This document shows, piece after piece, positions 47,260 to 56,701 of a stretch of 58,446 bases of DNA; positions within the stretch are counted from its first letter, which is position 1; the number at the start of each line of letters is the position of its first letter. The notes beneath the pieces are model-generated. The model was given only the letters and a program-made list of their open reading frames with translations, did no database searches and was not told the origin of the DNA. This DNA comes from Paracoccaceae bacterium (lineage in GTDB: Bacteria; Pseudomonadota; Alphaproteobacteria; Rhodobacterales; Rhodobacteraceae), in contig JANTFS010000002.1 in NCBI GenBank assembly GCA_024763335.1, forward strand, positions 1 through 58,446, read 5' to 3'. The translations under genes and the position numbers were made by a program.

Positions 47260-48257
47260 TGCGCCTGCTGATGCGACTGCCGCTTGCCCTTTCCGCCGCG
47301 CTTGCCCTTGCCGCCCCCGCCGTGGCAGGGGTCGACGAGGCGCTGGACGATCACATTCTGCCGGGGTTTGCCGGCTTTGCCGAGGCGGCCGGCGCGATGG
47401 CCGAGGCCGCCAGATCCGATTGCACCGCGCCCGCCTTGGCCGAAGCCTACCACAGCGCGTTCGACGCCTGGCTCGCGGTGGGAGACCTGCGCATCGGCCC
47501 GTCGGAAACCGGGGCTCTCGAGATCGCCTTCTGGCCCGACGCCCGGGGCTTCACGCAAAAGACCATTGCCGGGCTGATCCGGTCGGAAAACCCCGTCGTC
47601 GACGACCCGGAAGCGTTTTCGGAGCTCTCCGTTGCGGGGCGTGGGCTGTTCGCACTGGAAATGCTGCTGTTCGATCCCGCCTACAAGGACTACGGCACCG
47701 AGAGCTACGGCTGCCGTCTCGCGCAGGCGCTGACCGGTGATCTGGCGCGGCAGGCGGCGGCGCTGAATGACGCCTGGCGCAGTGATTTCGCACCGGTGAT
47801 GCGCACGGCCGGGGCGCCGGAGAATGCGCGCTTCCTGTCGCCGGGTGAAGTCGTGCAGGCGATCTACACCCAGGTTCTCACCAGCCTCGACATAACGGCG
47901 CAATCCCGACTGGGCCGCCCGATGGGCACCTTCGAGCGGCCCCGGCCGGCCCGGGCGGAAGCCCGACGCTCCGGCCGCTCGCTGCGCAACGTGGTTCTGG
48001 CCACCGACGCCGCGGTGTCGTTGGCCGAGGCCCTGGCGGGCAGGGACCTTCCCGAGACCCGCGCGGCGCTTGCCCGGGTGCACGCCGCCGCAGGCACGAT
48101 CGAAGACCCTGCCTTTGGCGATCTCAACGATCCCGGCGCGCGGTTCCGGCTCGAGGTTCTGCAACAGAAGGTGCTGGCGGTTCGATCCGCGATCGAGCAG
48201 GAACTCGGCGATCCGCTCGGGCTTTCGGCCGGCTTCAACTCCCAGGACGGAGACTGA
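47259..48257 (+). CDS. Second imelysin-family periplasmic protein
   Basis: Signal peptide; WLAVGDLRIGPSETGALEIAFWPD; GRGLFALEMLLFD; ATG overlaps previous stop. Confidence 0.88.
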   Translation: MRLLMRLPLALSAALALAAPAVAGVDEALDDHILPGFAGFAEAAGAMAEAARSDCTAPALAEAYHSAFDAWLAVGDLRIGPSETGALEIAFWPDARGFTQKTIAGLIRSENPVVDDPEAFSELSVAGRGLFALEMLLFDPAYKDYGTESYGCRLAQALTGDLARQAAALNDAWRSDFAPVMRTAGAPENARFLSPGEVVQAIYTQVLTSLDITAQSRLGRPMGTFERPRPARAEARRSGRSLRNVVLATDAAVSLAEALAGRDLPETRAALARVHAAAGTIEDPAFGDLNDPGARFRLEVLQQKVLAVRSAIEQELGDPLGLSAGFNSQDGD

Positions 48258-48258
48258 C

Positions 48259-49329
48259 ATGACAACCCGTCGCGGCTTTCTTGCCAGCGTTCTCGCAGCC
48301 TCCGCCGCGCCACGGCTGGGCTGGGCGGCGGCCGGCAACCCGGCCTATCTGGCCGCGGCGCAGCTTGGCGACGGCGCCCATGTTCTGCTGGGCCTCACCG
48401 CGTCGGGCGCCGAGGCGTTCCGGGTGGCGTTGCCGGCGCGCGGCCATGCCGGCGCGGCGCACCCGACCCGGCCCGAGGCCGTGGTTTTTGCCCGCCGCCC
48501 CGGGTATTTCGCGCTGGTCATCGATGCCGCGACGGGGCGGGTCCGGCAGCAACTGACACCGCCGGCGGGGCATCAGTTCAACGGCCACGGGGTCTATGTC
48601 GATGGCGGCGCGACCTTGCTGACCGTGGAGCAGGCGGCCGAGGGGTCGGCGGGGTTCGTCAGCCTTTGGGATGCCGCTTCCGGCTATTCGCGGATCGGCG
48701 GCTTTGAAACCCATGGCATCGGCCCGCACGACATGCGGCTGATGCCCGACGGGCACACGCTGGTGGTCGCCAACGGCGGGATCGAGACCGATGCGGGGGA
48801 CCGCACCAAGCTCAACGTCCGCACCATGAAGCCGAACCTCGCCTACCTCAGCCGTGATGGCGAGCTGCTTGGGAAAATCGAGCTGGATCAGGAGCTTCGC
48901 AGGAATTCGATCCGGCATCTCGCGGTGCGCGCGGATGGGCTCGTCGGATTTGCGATGCAATGGGAGGGGGAGCCGGGCATGGGCTGGCCGCTGCTCGGCC
49001 TGCACCGGCGCGGCGAGGCGCCCGTGCTTGCGCAAGCGCCGCTGGCTGACGAGCTGGCGATGAACGGGTATGCCGGCTCGATCGCCTTTTCCGCCGACGG
49101 GCGCGAGGTGGCGATCACCTCGCCCTATGGCGGACGACTGCACCGGTTCTCCGCAGGTGGCGCGTTCGTCGCGGCCGAGGCCCGGCAGGACATCTGCGGG
49201 CTGGCGCCGCATCCCGACGGGTTTATCGCCTCCGACGGGTTTGGCGGGCTCATCACCATCGGTCCGGGTGGCGCGCGGCCGCTCATCCGGCACGATCTTT
49301 CGTGGGACAATCACATCGTCACGCTTTGA
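48259..49329 (+). CDS. DUF1513-family periplasmic beta-propeller-like protein, Tat-type signal
   Basis: TTRRGFLASVLAASAAPRLGWAA; FNGHGVYVDGGATLLTVEQA...HGIGPHDMRLMPDGHTLVVANGGIETD. Confidence 0.88.
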   Translation: MTTRRGFLASVLAASAAPRLGWAAAGNPAYLAAAQLGDGAHVLLGLTASGAEAFRVALPARGHAGAAHPTRPEAVVFARRPGYFALVIDAATGRVRQQLTPPAGHQFNGHGVYVDGGATLLTVEQAAEGSAGFVSLWDAASGYSRIGGFETHGIGPHDMRLMPDGHTLVVANGGIETDAGDRTKLNVRTMKPNLAYLSRDGELLGKIELDQELRRNSIRHLAVRADGLVGFAMQWEGEPGMGWPLLGLHRRGEAPVLAQAPLADELAMNGYAGSIAFSADGREVAITSPYGGRLHRFSAGGAFVAAEARQDICGLAPHPDGFIASDGFGGLITIGPGGARPLIRHDLSWDNHIVTL

Positions 49330-49381
49330 CGGCGCGCCCTCCCCCGGGCTTTGCCCGCGCCGCGCCTGCGCAGATCGGCGC

Positions 49382-49600
49382 TCAATCGGCGGGGGCGTTG
49401 AGCCGTTTCGCCGCCTCGATGACCAGCGGGTCAAGCCCCGCGCCACCCTCGGCAATGAAATCGAGGAGCTGACGGCGCATGCGCGGCTCCCAGAAATCGC
49501 GCAGGTGCCCGGCAATCTTCTCGGCCGCGCCGCCACCCGGCTGCGACTTGAAAAACGTGGCGATCTGGTTGGCCATGTAGACCAATTTTTCAGGCGACAT
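49382..49600 (-). CDS. fdsD: Formate dehydrogenase delta subunit
   Basis: MSPEKLVYMANQIATFFKSQPGGGAAEKIAGHLRDFWEPRMRRQLLDF. Confidence 0.93.
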   Translation of the reverse strand: MSPEKLVYMANQIATFFKSQPGGGAAEKIAGHLRDFWEPRMRRQLLDFIAEGGAGLDPLVIEAAKRLNAPAD

Positions 49601-50405
49601 CGGACGCTCCGGTTTCGATCCGCTGGGGGTGGGAATAGAGGTCAAATCCATCGGCGGAGGCGAAGGCGGCCAGGGTAATGCCGGCGTCCTGGGCAAGGCG
49701 CAGGGCAAGCGCGGTGGGGGCCGAGGCGGCTATGATCACCGGGCACCGCGCCATGGCCGCCTTCTGCACCATCTCGACCGAGACGCGGCTGGTGAGCACG
49801 AAGGCGCCTTCATCCGGGCGTTCGCCCGTCTTCAGCATCGCCCCGATCAGCTTGTCGAGCGCGTTGTGGCGGCCGACGTCTTCACGGGCGAGCACCAGCC
49901 CCTTGCCGGGACGCAGGAAGCCGGCGGCGTGCACCGCGCGCGTCGTGTCGTGAAGCGGCTGGTGACCCTTGAGCGCGTCGGTGGCGGCGGCAATCTCCGC
50001 CGGGGTGAGCCCGGACGCCGCGGCCTCGACGCGCGGCAGGCTGCGCAGCGCTTCGTCAAGCGAGTCGATGCCGCAGAGGCCGCAGCCCACCGGCCCTGCC
50101 ATCCGGCGACGGCGCGTCTTCAGAGCCTCGGCGCAAGTGCCCGACACCCAGAACCGCGCCTCGAGACCCTTCGGGTGTGACAGGATCTCGAAGCTCTCGA
50201 TCTGATCGAGACCGTCGATCGCCCCTTCGGTCAGCGCGAAGCCATGGGCGAAATCTTCGAGATCGGCGGGGGTGCACATCATCACCGCCAGCGTGGTGCC
50301 GTTGAAGGTCACCGCCACGGGGGTTTCCTCGGGCAGGCTGCGGCTGACGGGCCGGGCCCCGTCGCGCCCCACGGCGAGGCCGGGGAGGCTGCGCACCGGT
50401 TTCAT
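49590..50405 (-). CDS. fdhD: Formate dehydrogenase accessory sulfurtransferase FdhD
   Basis: EETPVAVTFNGTTLAVMMCTPADLEDFAHGFALTEG; CGLCGIDSLDEAL; SRVSVEMVQKAAMA. Confidence 0.97.
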   Translation of the reverse strand: MKPVRSLPGLAVGRDGARPVSRSLPEETPVAVTFNGTTLAVMMCTPADLEDFAHGFALTEGAIDGLDQIESFEILSHPKGLEARFWVSGTCAEALKTRRRRMAGPVGCGLCGIDSLDEALRSLPRVEAAASGLTPAEIAAATDALKGHQPLHDTTRAVHAAGFLRPGKGLVLAREDVGRHNALDKLIGAMLKTGERPDEGAFVLTSRVSVEMVQKAAMARCPVIIAASAPTALALRLAQDAGITLAAFASADGFDLYSHPQRIETGASDVA

Positions 50406-53278
50406 TCGGCGCCCTCGATGCGGTGCCGGCGCGCGGTCATCTCGGCATAGTGCGCCTGCCAGTCCGAGGGCCCGTTGGAGGGCGAGACCTGCACGGCGGT
50501 GACCTTGTATTCGGGGCAGTTCGTCGCCCAGTCCGAGAAGTCGGTGGTGACGACATTGGCCTGCGTCTCGGGGTGGTGGAAGGTGGTATAGACCACGCCG
50601 GGGCTGACCCGCGCTGTCACCGTGGCGCGCAGGGTGGTCTCGCCCGAGCGCGAGGCGAGGCGGACGAGCTCGCCATCGCGCACGCCGCGCGTCTCGGCGT
50701 CATGCGGGTGAATTTCCAGCACGTCTTCGTCATGCCAGATCTGATTCTCGGTGCGCCGGGTCTGGGCACCGACGTTATACTGGCTGAGGATGCGCCCGGT
50801 GGTGAGCAGGAGCGGGAAGCGCGGGCCGGTTTTTTCGTCGGTGGCGACATATTCGGTGACGATGAAGCGCCCCTTGCCGCGCACGAAACCATCCACGTGC
50901 ATCATCGGGGTGCCCTTGGGATGGGCCTCGTTGACCGGCCATTGCAGCGAGCCCGCCTCGTCGAGAAGGTCGTAGGTGAGGCCGGCGAAGCTCGGCGTCG
51001 TCGCCGCGATCTCGGCCATGATCTCGCGGGGGTGGCTGTAGGACCAGTTCGCCCCCATGGCATTGGCGAGCATCTGGGTCACCTCCCAGTCGGCATAGCC
51101 ATTGCGCGGCTTCATCACCTCGCGCACCCGGTTGATGCGGCGCTCGGCATTGGTGAAGGTGCCGTCCTTTTCAAGGAAGGTGGAGCCCGGCAGGAAGACA
51201 TGGGCGAAGGCCGCGGTCTCGTTGAGGAAGAGATCGTGGACGATCACGCACTCCATCGCCGCGAGGCCTTCGGCCACGTGTTTCGTGTCGGGGTCGGATT
51301 GCAGGATGTCTTCGCCCTGAATGTAGAGGCCCCTGAAGCTGCCATCCACGGCGGCATCGAGCATGTTGTTGATCCTGAGCCCCGGTTCCGGGTCGATCTC
51401 GACGCCCCAGCGGCGTTCGAAGATCTCGCGCACCTCGGGGTTTTTCACATGGCGGTAGCCGGGAAGCTCGTGCGGGAAGCTGCCCATGTCGCAGGAGCCC
51501 TGAACGTTGTTCTGCCCGCGCATCGGGTTCACCCCGGTTCCCGGGCGGCCGATGTTGCCGGTGAGCATGGCGAGGTTGGCGATGGCCATCACCGCCGTTG
51601 AGCCCTGGCTGTGTTCGGTCACCCCGAGGCCGTAGTAGATCGCCCCGTTGCCGCCGGTGGCAAAGAGCCGGGCGGCGGCGCGGACCTCGGCGGCGGGCAC
51701 GCCGGTCTGCCCCGCCACCGCCTCGGGGCTGCGTGCCGGATCGGAGACGAACTGCACGTAGTCGGCAAAGCTCTCGCTCTCGCAGCGCGCGCGGATGAAG
51801 GCCTCGTCGGCCAGCCCCTCGGTGACGATCACATGCGCGAGCGCGGTGAGCATGGCCACGTTGGTGCCGGGGCGCAGGGCGAGGTGATGGCTGGCGCGGA
51901 TGTGGTTCGAGCGGACCAGCTCGATCTCGCGCGGGTCGATCACGATGAGCTTGGCCCCTGCCCGCAGGCGCTTCTTGAGCCGCGAGGCGAAGACGGGGTG
52001 GGCATCGGTCGGGTTCGAGCCGATCACGATGACGACGTCGGCATGTTCGACGCTGTCGAAATCCTGCGTGCCGGCGGAGGTGCCGAAGGTCTGGCCGAGG
52101 CCGTAGCCGGTGGGCGCATGGCAGACACGCGCGCAGGTGTCGGTGTTGTTGTTGCGAAAGACCGCGCGGGCGAGCTTCTGGACGAGGAAGGTCTCCTCGT
52201 TGGTGCAGCGGCTGGAGGTGATGACGCCAATGGCGCGCCGCCCGTGCTCGGACTGGATGCCGCGCAGGCGGTCGGCCGCGAAGGCGAGCGCCTCTTTCCA
52301 GCTGACCTCGCGCCAAGGCGCGTCGATCGTCTCGCGGATCATCGGGTTGAGGATGCGGTCGCGGTGCTGGGCATAGCCCCAGGCAAAGCGCCCCTTCACG
52401 CAGGAATGCCCCCGGTTGGCCTTGCCGGCCTTGTGCGGAACCATGCGCACGAGCTGGTCGCCGTTGAGCTCCGCCTTGAACGAACAGCCCACGCCGCAAT
52501 AGGCGCAGGTGGTGATGACCGCGCGCGTGGGGGTGCCCAGCTCGATGACGGATTTCTCCTGCAGCGTGGCGGTGGGGCAGGCCTGAACGCAGGCGCCGCA
52601 GGAGACGCAATCGGAGGCGAGGAAGTCATCGCCGGCCGCGCCGGCCGAGACCCGCGAGTCAAAGCCGCGCCCGGCGATGGTGAGGGCGAAGGTGCCCTGA
52701 ATTTCCTCGCAGGCGCGCACGCAGCGCGAGCAGACGATGCACTTGGCCGGGTCGTAGGCGAAATAGGGGTTGCTCTCGTCCTTGGGCAGGTAGCGCGGGT
52801 TGGGTGCGGGGCCTTGTCGCGGCGTGAAATGGTTGGCGCGCGGCGTGTAGCGCACCTCGCGCAGGCCCACCGCGCCGGCCATGTCCTGCAATTCGCAATC
52901 GCCGTTGGCGGCGCAGGTGAGGCAGTCGAGCGGGTGGTCGGAGATGTAAAGCTCCATGACCCCGCGGCGGATGCGCCGGACCTTTTCCGTCTGGGTATGG
53001 ACGACCATGCCCTCGGCAACGGGCGTGGTGCAGGAAGATGGCGTGCCGCGCCGGCCCTCGATCTCGACAAGGCAGAGCCGGCAGGAGCCGAAAGCCTCGA
53101 GCGTATCCGTGGCGCAAAGCTTGGGAATGTCGATCCCGGCCTCGGCGGCGGCGCGCATGACGGAGGTGCCGGCGGGCACGGTGATCTCGAAGCCGTCAAC
53201 GGAGAGCGTGACGGGCGCGCCATCGCGGGCGGGCGTGCCCATGTCGCGGTCGTCCCATGGGATGATGAAGTCCTTCAT
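50402..53278 (-). CDS. fdsA: NAD-dependent formate dehydrogenase alpha subunit (Mo enzyme, Cys-type)
   Basis: N-terminal 2Fe-2S CRLCLVEIEGRRGTPSSC; NNNTDTCARVCHAPTGYGLGQTFGTSAGTQDF; start corrected to MKDFIIPWDDRD. Confidence 0.97.
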   Translation of the reverse strand: MKDFIIPWDDRDMGTPARDGAPVTLSVDGFEITVPAGTSVMRAAAEAGIDIPKLCATDTLEAFGSCRLCLVEIEGRRGTPSSCTTPVAEGMVVHTQTEKVRRIRRGVMELYISDHPLDCLTCAANGDCELQDMAGAVGLREVRYTPRANHFTPRQGPAPNPRYLPKDESNPYFAYDPAKCIVCSRCVRACEEIQGTFALTIAGRGFDSRVSAGAAGDDFLASDCVSCGACVQACPTATLQEKSVIELGTPTRAVITTCAYCGVGCSFKAELNGDQLVRMVPHKAGKANRGHSCVKGRFAWGYAQHRDRILNPMIRETIDAPWREVSWKEALAFAADRLRGIQSEHGRRAIGVITSSRCTNEETFLVQKLARAVFRNNNTDTCARVCHAPTGYGLGQTFGTSAGTQDFDSVEHADVVIVIGSNPTDAHPVFASRLKKRLRAGAKLIVIDPREIELVRSNHIRASHHLALRPGTNVAMLTALAHVIVTEGLADEAFIRARCESESFADYVQFVSDPARSPEAVAGQTGVPAAEVRAAARLFATGGNGAIYYGLGVTEHSQGSTAVMAIANLAMLTGNIGRPGTGVNPMRGQNNVQGSCDMGSFPHELPGYRHVKNPEVREIFERRWGVEIDPEPGLRINNMLDAAVDGSFRGLYIQGEDILQSDPDTKHVAEGLAAMECVIVHDLFLNETAAFAHVFLPGSTFLEKDGTFTNAERRINRVREVMKPRNGYADWEVTQMLANAMGANWSYSHPREIMAEIAATTPSFAGLTYDLLDEAGSLQWPVNEAHPKGTPMMHVDGFVRGKGRFIVTEYVATDEKTGPRFPLLLTTGRILSQYNVGAQTRRTENQIWHDEDVLEIHPHDAETRGVRDGELVRLASRSGETTLRATVTARVSPGVVYTTFHHPETQANVVTTDFSDWATNCPEYKVTAVQVSPSNGPSDWQAHYAEMTARRHRIEGAE

Positions 53279-53363
53279 CGCGACATCTCCTTTCCGGCGC
53301 CAGAACGGCGCCGCGCGGCGCCGAGGCTCGCGGTCGCGCGACCGCGTTGTGCCGCCCTTCGTG

Positions 53364-54875
53364 TCATTGCGCGGCCTCTTTTGCCGGGGCGAAGTCATCG
53401 GGGAAGCGCTCCAGCGCCGACATCACCGGGTAGGGGGTGAACCCGCCCAGCGCGCAGAGAGATCCTTCGCGCAGAGTTTCGCACAGGTCTTCGATGAGGC
53501 CGCGCACGTCCTCGCCGGCGATCAGCCGGTCGATGGTCTCCACCCCCCGCACCGATCCGATCCGGCAGGGCGTGCATTTGCCACAGCTCTCGGCGGCGCA
53601 GAATTCGAAGGCGAAGCGCGCCATGCGGGCCATGTCGGCGCTGTCGTCGAAGACGACGATGCCGGCATGTCCGATCAGCCCGCCCGCGGCGTCGAATTCC
53701 TCGTAGCCGAAGGGCGTGTCGAACTGGTCGGGGGCGAAATAGGCCCCCAGCGGCCCGCCGACCTGCACCGCCTTCACGGGGCGGCCACTGCGCGTGCCCC
53801 CGGCAATGTCTTCGACGAGCGTGCGCAGCGGCAGGCCGAACCCCGCCTCGAACAGCCCCCCGCGGGCCACGTTGCCGGCGATCTGGATCGGCATCGTCCC
53901 GCGCGAGCGTCCGATGCCGAGGCTTGCATAATGCTCGGCCCCCTTCTCGAAGATCACCGGCACGGTGGCGAGCGACAGCACGTTGTTGACGACGGTGGGC
54001 TTGCCGAAAAACCCTTTCAGCGCGGGCAGCGGCGGCTTGGCGCGCACCACCCCGCGCTTGCCTTCGAGCGAGTTGAGAAGCGCGGTTTCCTCGCCGCAGA
54101 CATAGGCCCCCGCGCCCATGCGCAGCTCGATGTCGAAGGCGTGGGGCGAGCCGAGGAGGCCTTGGCCGAGGAGGCCCGCTTCGCGGGCGATGTCGAGCGC
54201 GCGTGTGAGGGTGGCGATGGCGTCGGGATATTCCGAGCGCAGGTAGATGTAGCCCGTGGTGGCGCCCACCGCGACGCCGGCGATGGCCATGCCCTCGATC
54301 AGCGAGAAGGGGTCGCCCTCCATCAGCATGCGGTCGGCGAAGGTGCCGCTGTCGCCTTCGTCGGCGTTGCAGACGATGTATTTGCGGTCGGCCTCGGCCT
54401 CGGCCACGGTTTGCCACTTGATCCCGGTGGGGAAGCCCGCGCCGCCGCGCCCGCGCAGGCCGCTGTCGATCACCTGCTGGACGATGCGCCCGGGTTCGGC
54501 GAGCGCCGCACGCAGGCCCGCTAGCCCGCCGTGGGCTTCGTATTCGTCCAGCGAGAGCGGCACGATGCGCCCGACGCGGGCGAAGGTGAGGCGGGTCTGG
54601 CGGGCGAAGAAGGGGATGTCTTCGGTCGGGCCATGACCTTCGAGCCTGCCATCGAAGAAGGCGGCGACGTCGCCTGCGCGCATGGGGCCGAAAGCGTGTC
54701 GCACGCCATCGCGCTCGACCTCGAGCAGCGGCTCCAGCCACGCCATGCCGCGTGCGCCCACGCGCTTGATCTCGAGCGCAATCCCCCGCGCGGCCGCCTC
54801 CTCGGCCAGCCTGTCGGCGACCTCGTCGGCCCCGAGGGCACGCGCAGCGGCATCGCAGGACAGCCAGACCTTCAT
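53364..54875 (-). CDS. fdsB: Formate dehydrogenase beta subunit (NuoF-like)
   Basis: GLRGRGGAGFPTGIKW; YIVCNADEGDSGTFADRMLMEGDPF; CGEETALLNSLEGKRG; ESCGKCTPCRIG. Confidence 0.97.
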   Translation of the reverse strand: MKVWLSCDAAARALGADEVADRLAEEAAARGIALEIKRVGARGMAWLEPLLEVERDGVRHAFGPMRAGDVAAFFDGRLEGHGPTEDIPFFARQTRLTFARVGRIVPLSLDEYEAHGGLAGLRAALAEPGRIVQQVIDSGLRGRGGAGFPTGIKWQTVAEAEADRKYIVCNADEGDSGTFADRMLMEGDPFSLIEGMAIAGVAVGATTGYIYLRSEYPDAIATLTRALDIAREAGLLGQGLLGSPHAFDIELRMGAGAYVCGEETALLNSLEGKRGVVRAKPPLPALKGFFGKPTVVNNVLSLATVPVIFEKGAEHYASLGIGRSRGTMPIQIAGNVARGGLFEAGFGLPLRTLVEDIAGGTRSGRPVKAVQVGGPLGAYFAPDQFDTPFGYEEFDAAGGLIGHAGIVVFDDSADMARMARFAFEFCAAESCGKCTPCRIGSVRGVETIDRLIAGEDVRGLIEDLCETLREGSLCALGGFTPYPVMSALERFPDDFAPAKEAAQ

Positions 54876-55333
54876 TGCGCCACCTCCGCGATCAGCTCCT
54901 CGGCGGTCACCCCCGCGAGAGGCCGGCCGTCGATCATCGCCGCCGGGCCGTTGGCGCACAGGCCGAGGCAATAGACCGGCTCCACCGTCACCGCGCCGTT
55001 TTCGGTCGTGGCGTGCCATGTGGTGCCGAGTTGCGCCAGCACGCGCTCGGCAAGGCGCGCGCCGCCCACCGCCTGGCAGGCCTCGGCGCGGCAGATTTTC
55101 AGCACGTGCCGCCCGGCGGGCTTGGTGCGGAAATCGTGGTAGAAGCTCACCACGCCATGAACCTCCGCGCGCCCGATATTGAGCGCATCCGCGATGAGGG
55201 GCACGGCCGCTTCGGGGATATGCCCGAAGGCTTCATGAATGCTGTGAAGCAGTGGCAGCAGCGGCCCCTCGCGGTGCTGCTGCGCCTCGATCAGGGCGGA
55301 AAGCGCGCGTGCGGTGGGGGGCGTATCGGCCAT
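54872..55333 (-). CDS. fdsG: Formate dehydrogenase gamma subunit (NuoE-like)
   Basis: GPLLPLLHSIHEAFGHIPEAAVPLIADALNI; CRAEACQAVGG; VYCLGLCANGPAAMID. Confidence 0.96.
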   Translation of the reverse strand: MADTPPTARALSALIEAQQHREGPLLPLLHSIHEAFGHIPEAAVPLIADALNIGRAEVHGVVSFYHDFRTKPAGRHVLKICRAEACQAVGGARLAERVLAQLGTTWHATTENGAVTVEPVYCLGLCANGPAAMIDGRPLAGVTAEELIAEVAQ

Positions 55334-55448
55334 GGCATTCCCTCGAAAATCGCGTCCGGTCGCCCGTGTCGGGCCGGCCGGAGCGCCTTCGATGATCTGC
55401 GAGACCGGCGCAGGCGTCAATGACGGGAACGACGTATTGAAGGCCTCC

Positions 55449-56099
55449 TCAGACCTTTTTGAAGCTGCGCTCTTCGGGGTCGAAGCCGAGGATGTCGCCC
55501 TCGCCGATATCGTGCCACAGCCCATGGAGCGTGAGTTCTTCGGCTTCCACGGCCTCCTTGACGAAGGGGAAGGTCATCAGGTTTTCGAGCGAAACGACGA
55601 CCGCCTCCTTCTCGAGGGTGTCGATGCACTCATAGCCGCAAACGGCCTCCTTGACGCGGTCGTATCCCGGCCGGAGCAGATCCATCCACCGGCCCACGAA
55701 GCTGGTCTCGGCGCTGAGCTCGGGAGCATTTCCCATCGTCATGTCGTAGAAGCCGCGCACACCGCCGCAGGAGGAATGCCCGATCACGATCACATGCGCC
55801 ACCTTCAGCGCGGTGACCGCGTATTCCACCGCCGCCGAGGTGCCGTGCGGCTCGCCATCGGGCTCGTAGGGCGGCACCAGGTTGGCGATGTTGCGGTGGA
55901 TGAAGAATTCGCCGTGATCGGCGCCGAAGATCGAGGTGACATGCACCCGGCTGTCGCAGCACGAAATGATCATCGCGCGCGGGTGCTGCCCCTCCGAGGC
56001 GAGGCGGCGATACCAGGCCTTGTTCTTGGCATAGCCGGTGGCTTTCCAGCCGTGGTAGCGGCTGACCAGATAGCCTGGCAGCGGATGTGCAACGGTCAT
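55449..56099 (-). CDS. Beta-class carbonic anhydrase
   Basis: ISCCDSRVHVTSIFGADHGEFFIHRNIANLVPPYE; IVIGHSSCGGVRGF. Confidence 0.96.
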   Translation of the reverse strand: MTVAHPLPGYLVSRYHGWKATGYAKNKAWYRRLASEGQHPRAMIISCCDSRVHVTSIFGADHGEFFIHRNIANLVPPYEPDGEPHGTSAAVEYAVTALKVAHVIVIGHSSCGGVRGFYDMTMGNAPELSAETSFVGRWMDLLRPGYDRVKEAVCGYECIDTLEKEAVVVSLENLMTFPFVKEAVEAEELTLHGLWHDIGEGDILGFDPEERSFKKV

Positions 56100-56242
56100 G
56101 TCGCGCCTCGTGTCGAAAGTCCCTGCCGGCGGTTCTAGGCCGGATTTTGCGGAAATTCGAGGGATTTCTAGCCCGGCCGGAAACCTTTTTTTGAGGCACC
56201 GGTGAGACCATCCCGGCGCTTAGGGAACGAAGGGGTGAGACC

Positions 56243-56623
56243 GTGAATGGGGTATATCGACTGCAACACAAGGAATCCGTCCGGCTCGACCGAAGCCAGC
56301 TGGAGATCCTATATCGGAGCCTTGGCCCGGTTGGCGCCGACAAGGTGGTTGGAGACGCGCTGGAAGAGCTGGCGGTGACGCTGGCGCGGGCCTCGAAACA
56401 ATACGGGGCCGGCGACATCGAGGCGCTGCGGGCGTCGGTCCGGGCGCTGATCGCGGTGGCGCAGCAGGTGGGGATGACCTTGCTTGCGCGGGTCGGCCGC
56501 GACGTGCTCGATCTTTCCAACACCTTCGATGCCGCCGCCTTCGGGGCGACGATGGCGCGGCTGGAACGGATCGGGGAAAGCTCGCTCGTCGCGGTGTGGG
56601 ATTTGCAGGACCTTTCGATCTGA
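56243..56623 (+). CDS. Small conserved-looking hypothetical protein
   Basis: 126 aa, GTG start with AGGGGTGAG upstream; helical; no family recognised. Confidence 0.65.
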   Translation: MNGVYRLQHKESVRLDRSQLEILYRSLGPVGADKVVGDALEELAVTLARASKQYGAGDIEALRASVRALIAVAQQVGMTLLARVGRDVLDLSNTFDAAAFGATMARLERIGESSLVAVWDLQDLSI

Positions 56624-56701
56624 CGGGCGTCGGCACACCCCCTTGCAGGCCCGGCCCGGCGCGATACTGTGAGGCCCGCGCCACTTGCACCGGAGCCCGA
56701 C

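Noticed and set aside
51611-53440. 609-aa plus-strand ORF opposite fdsA
   Set aside because: Antisense shadow of a clear fdsA; no domain content
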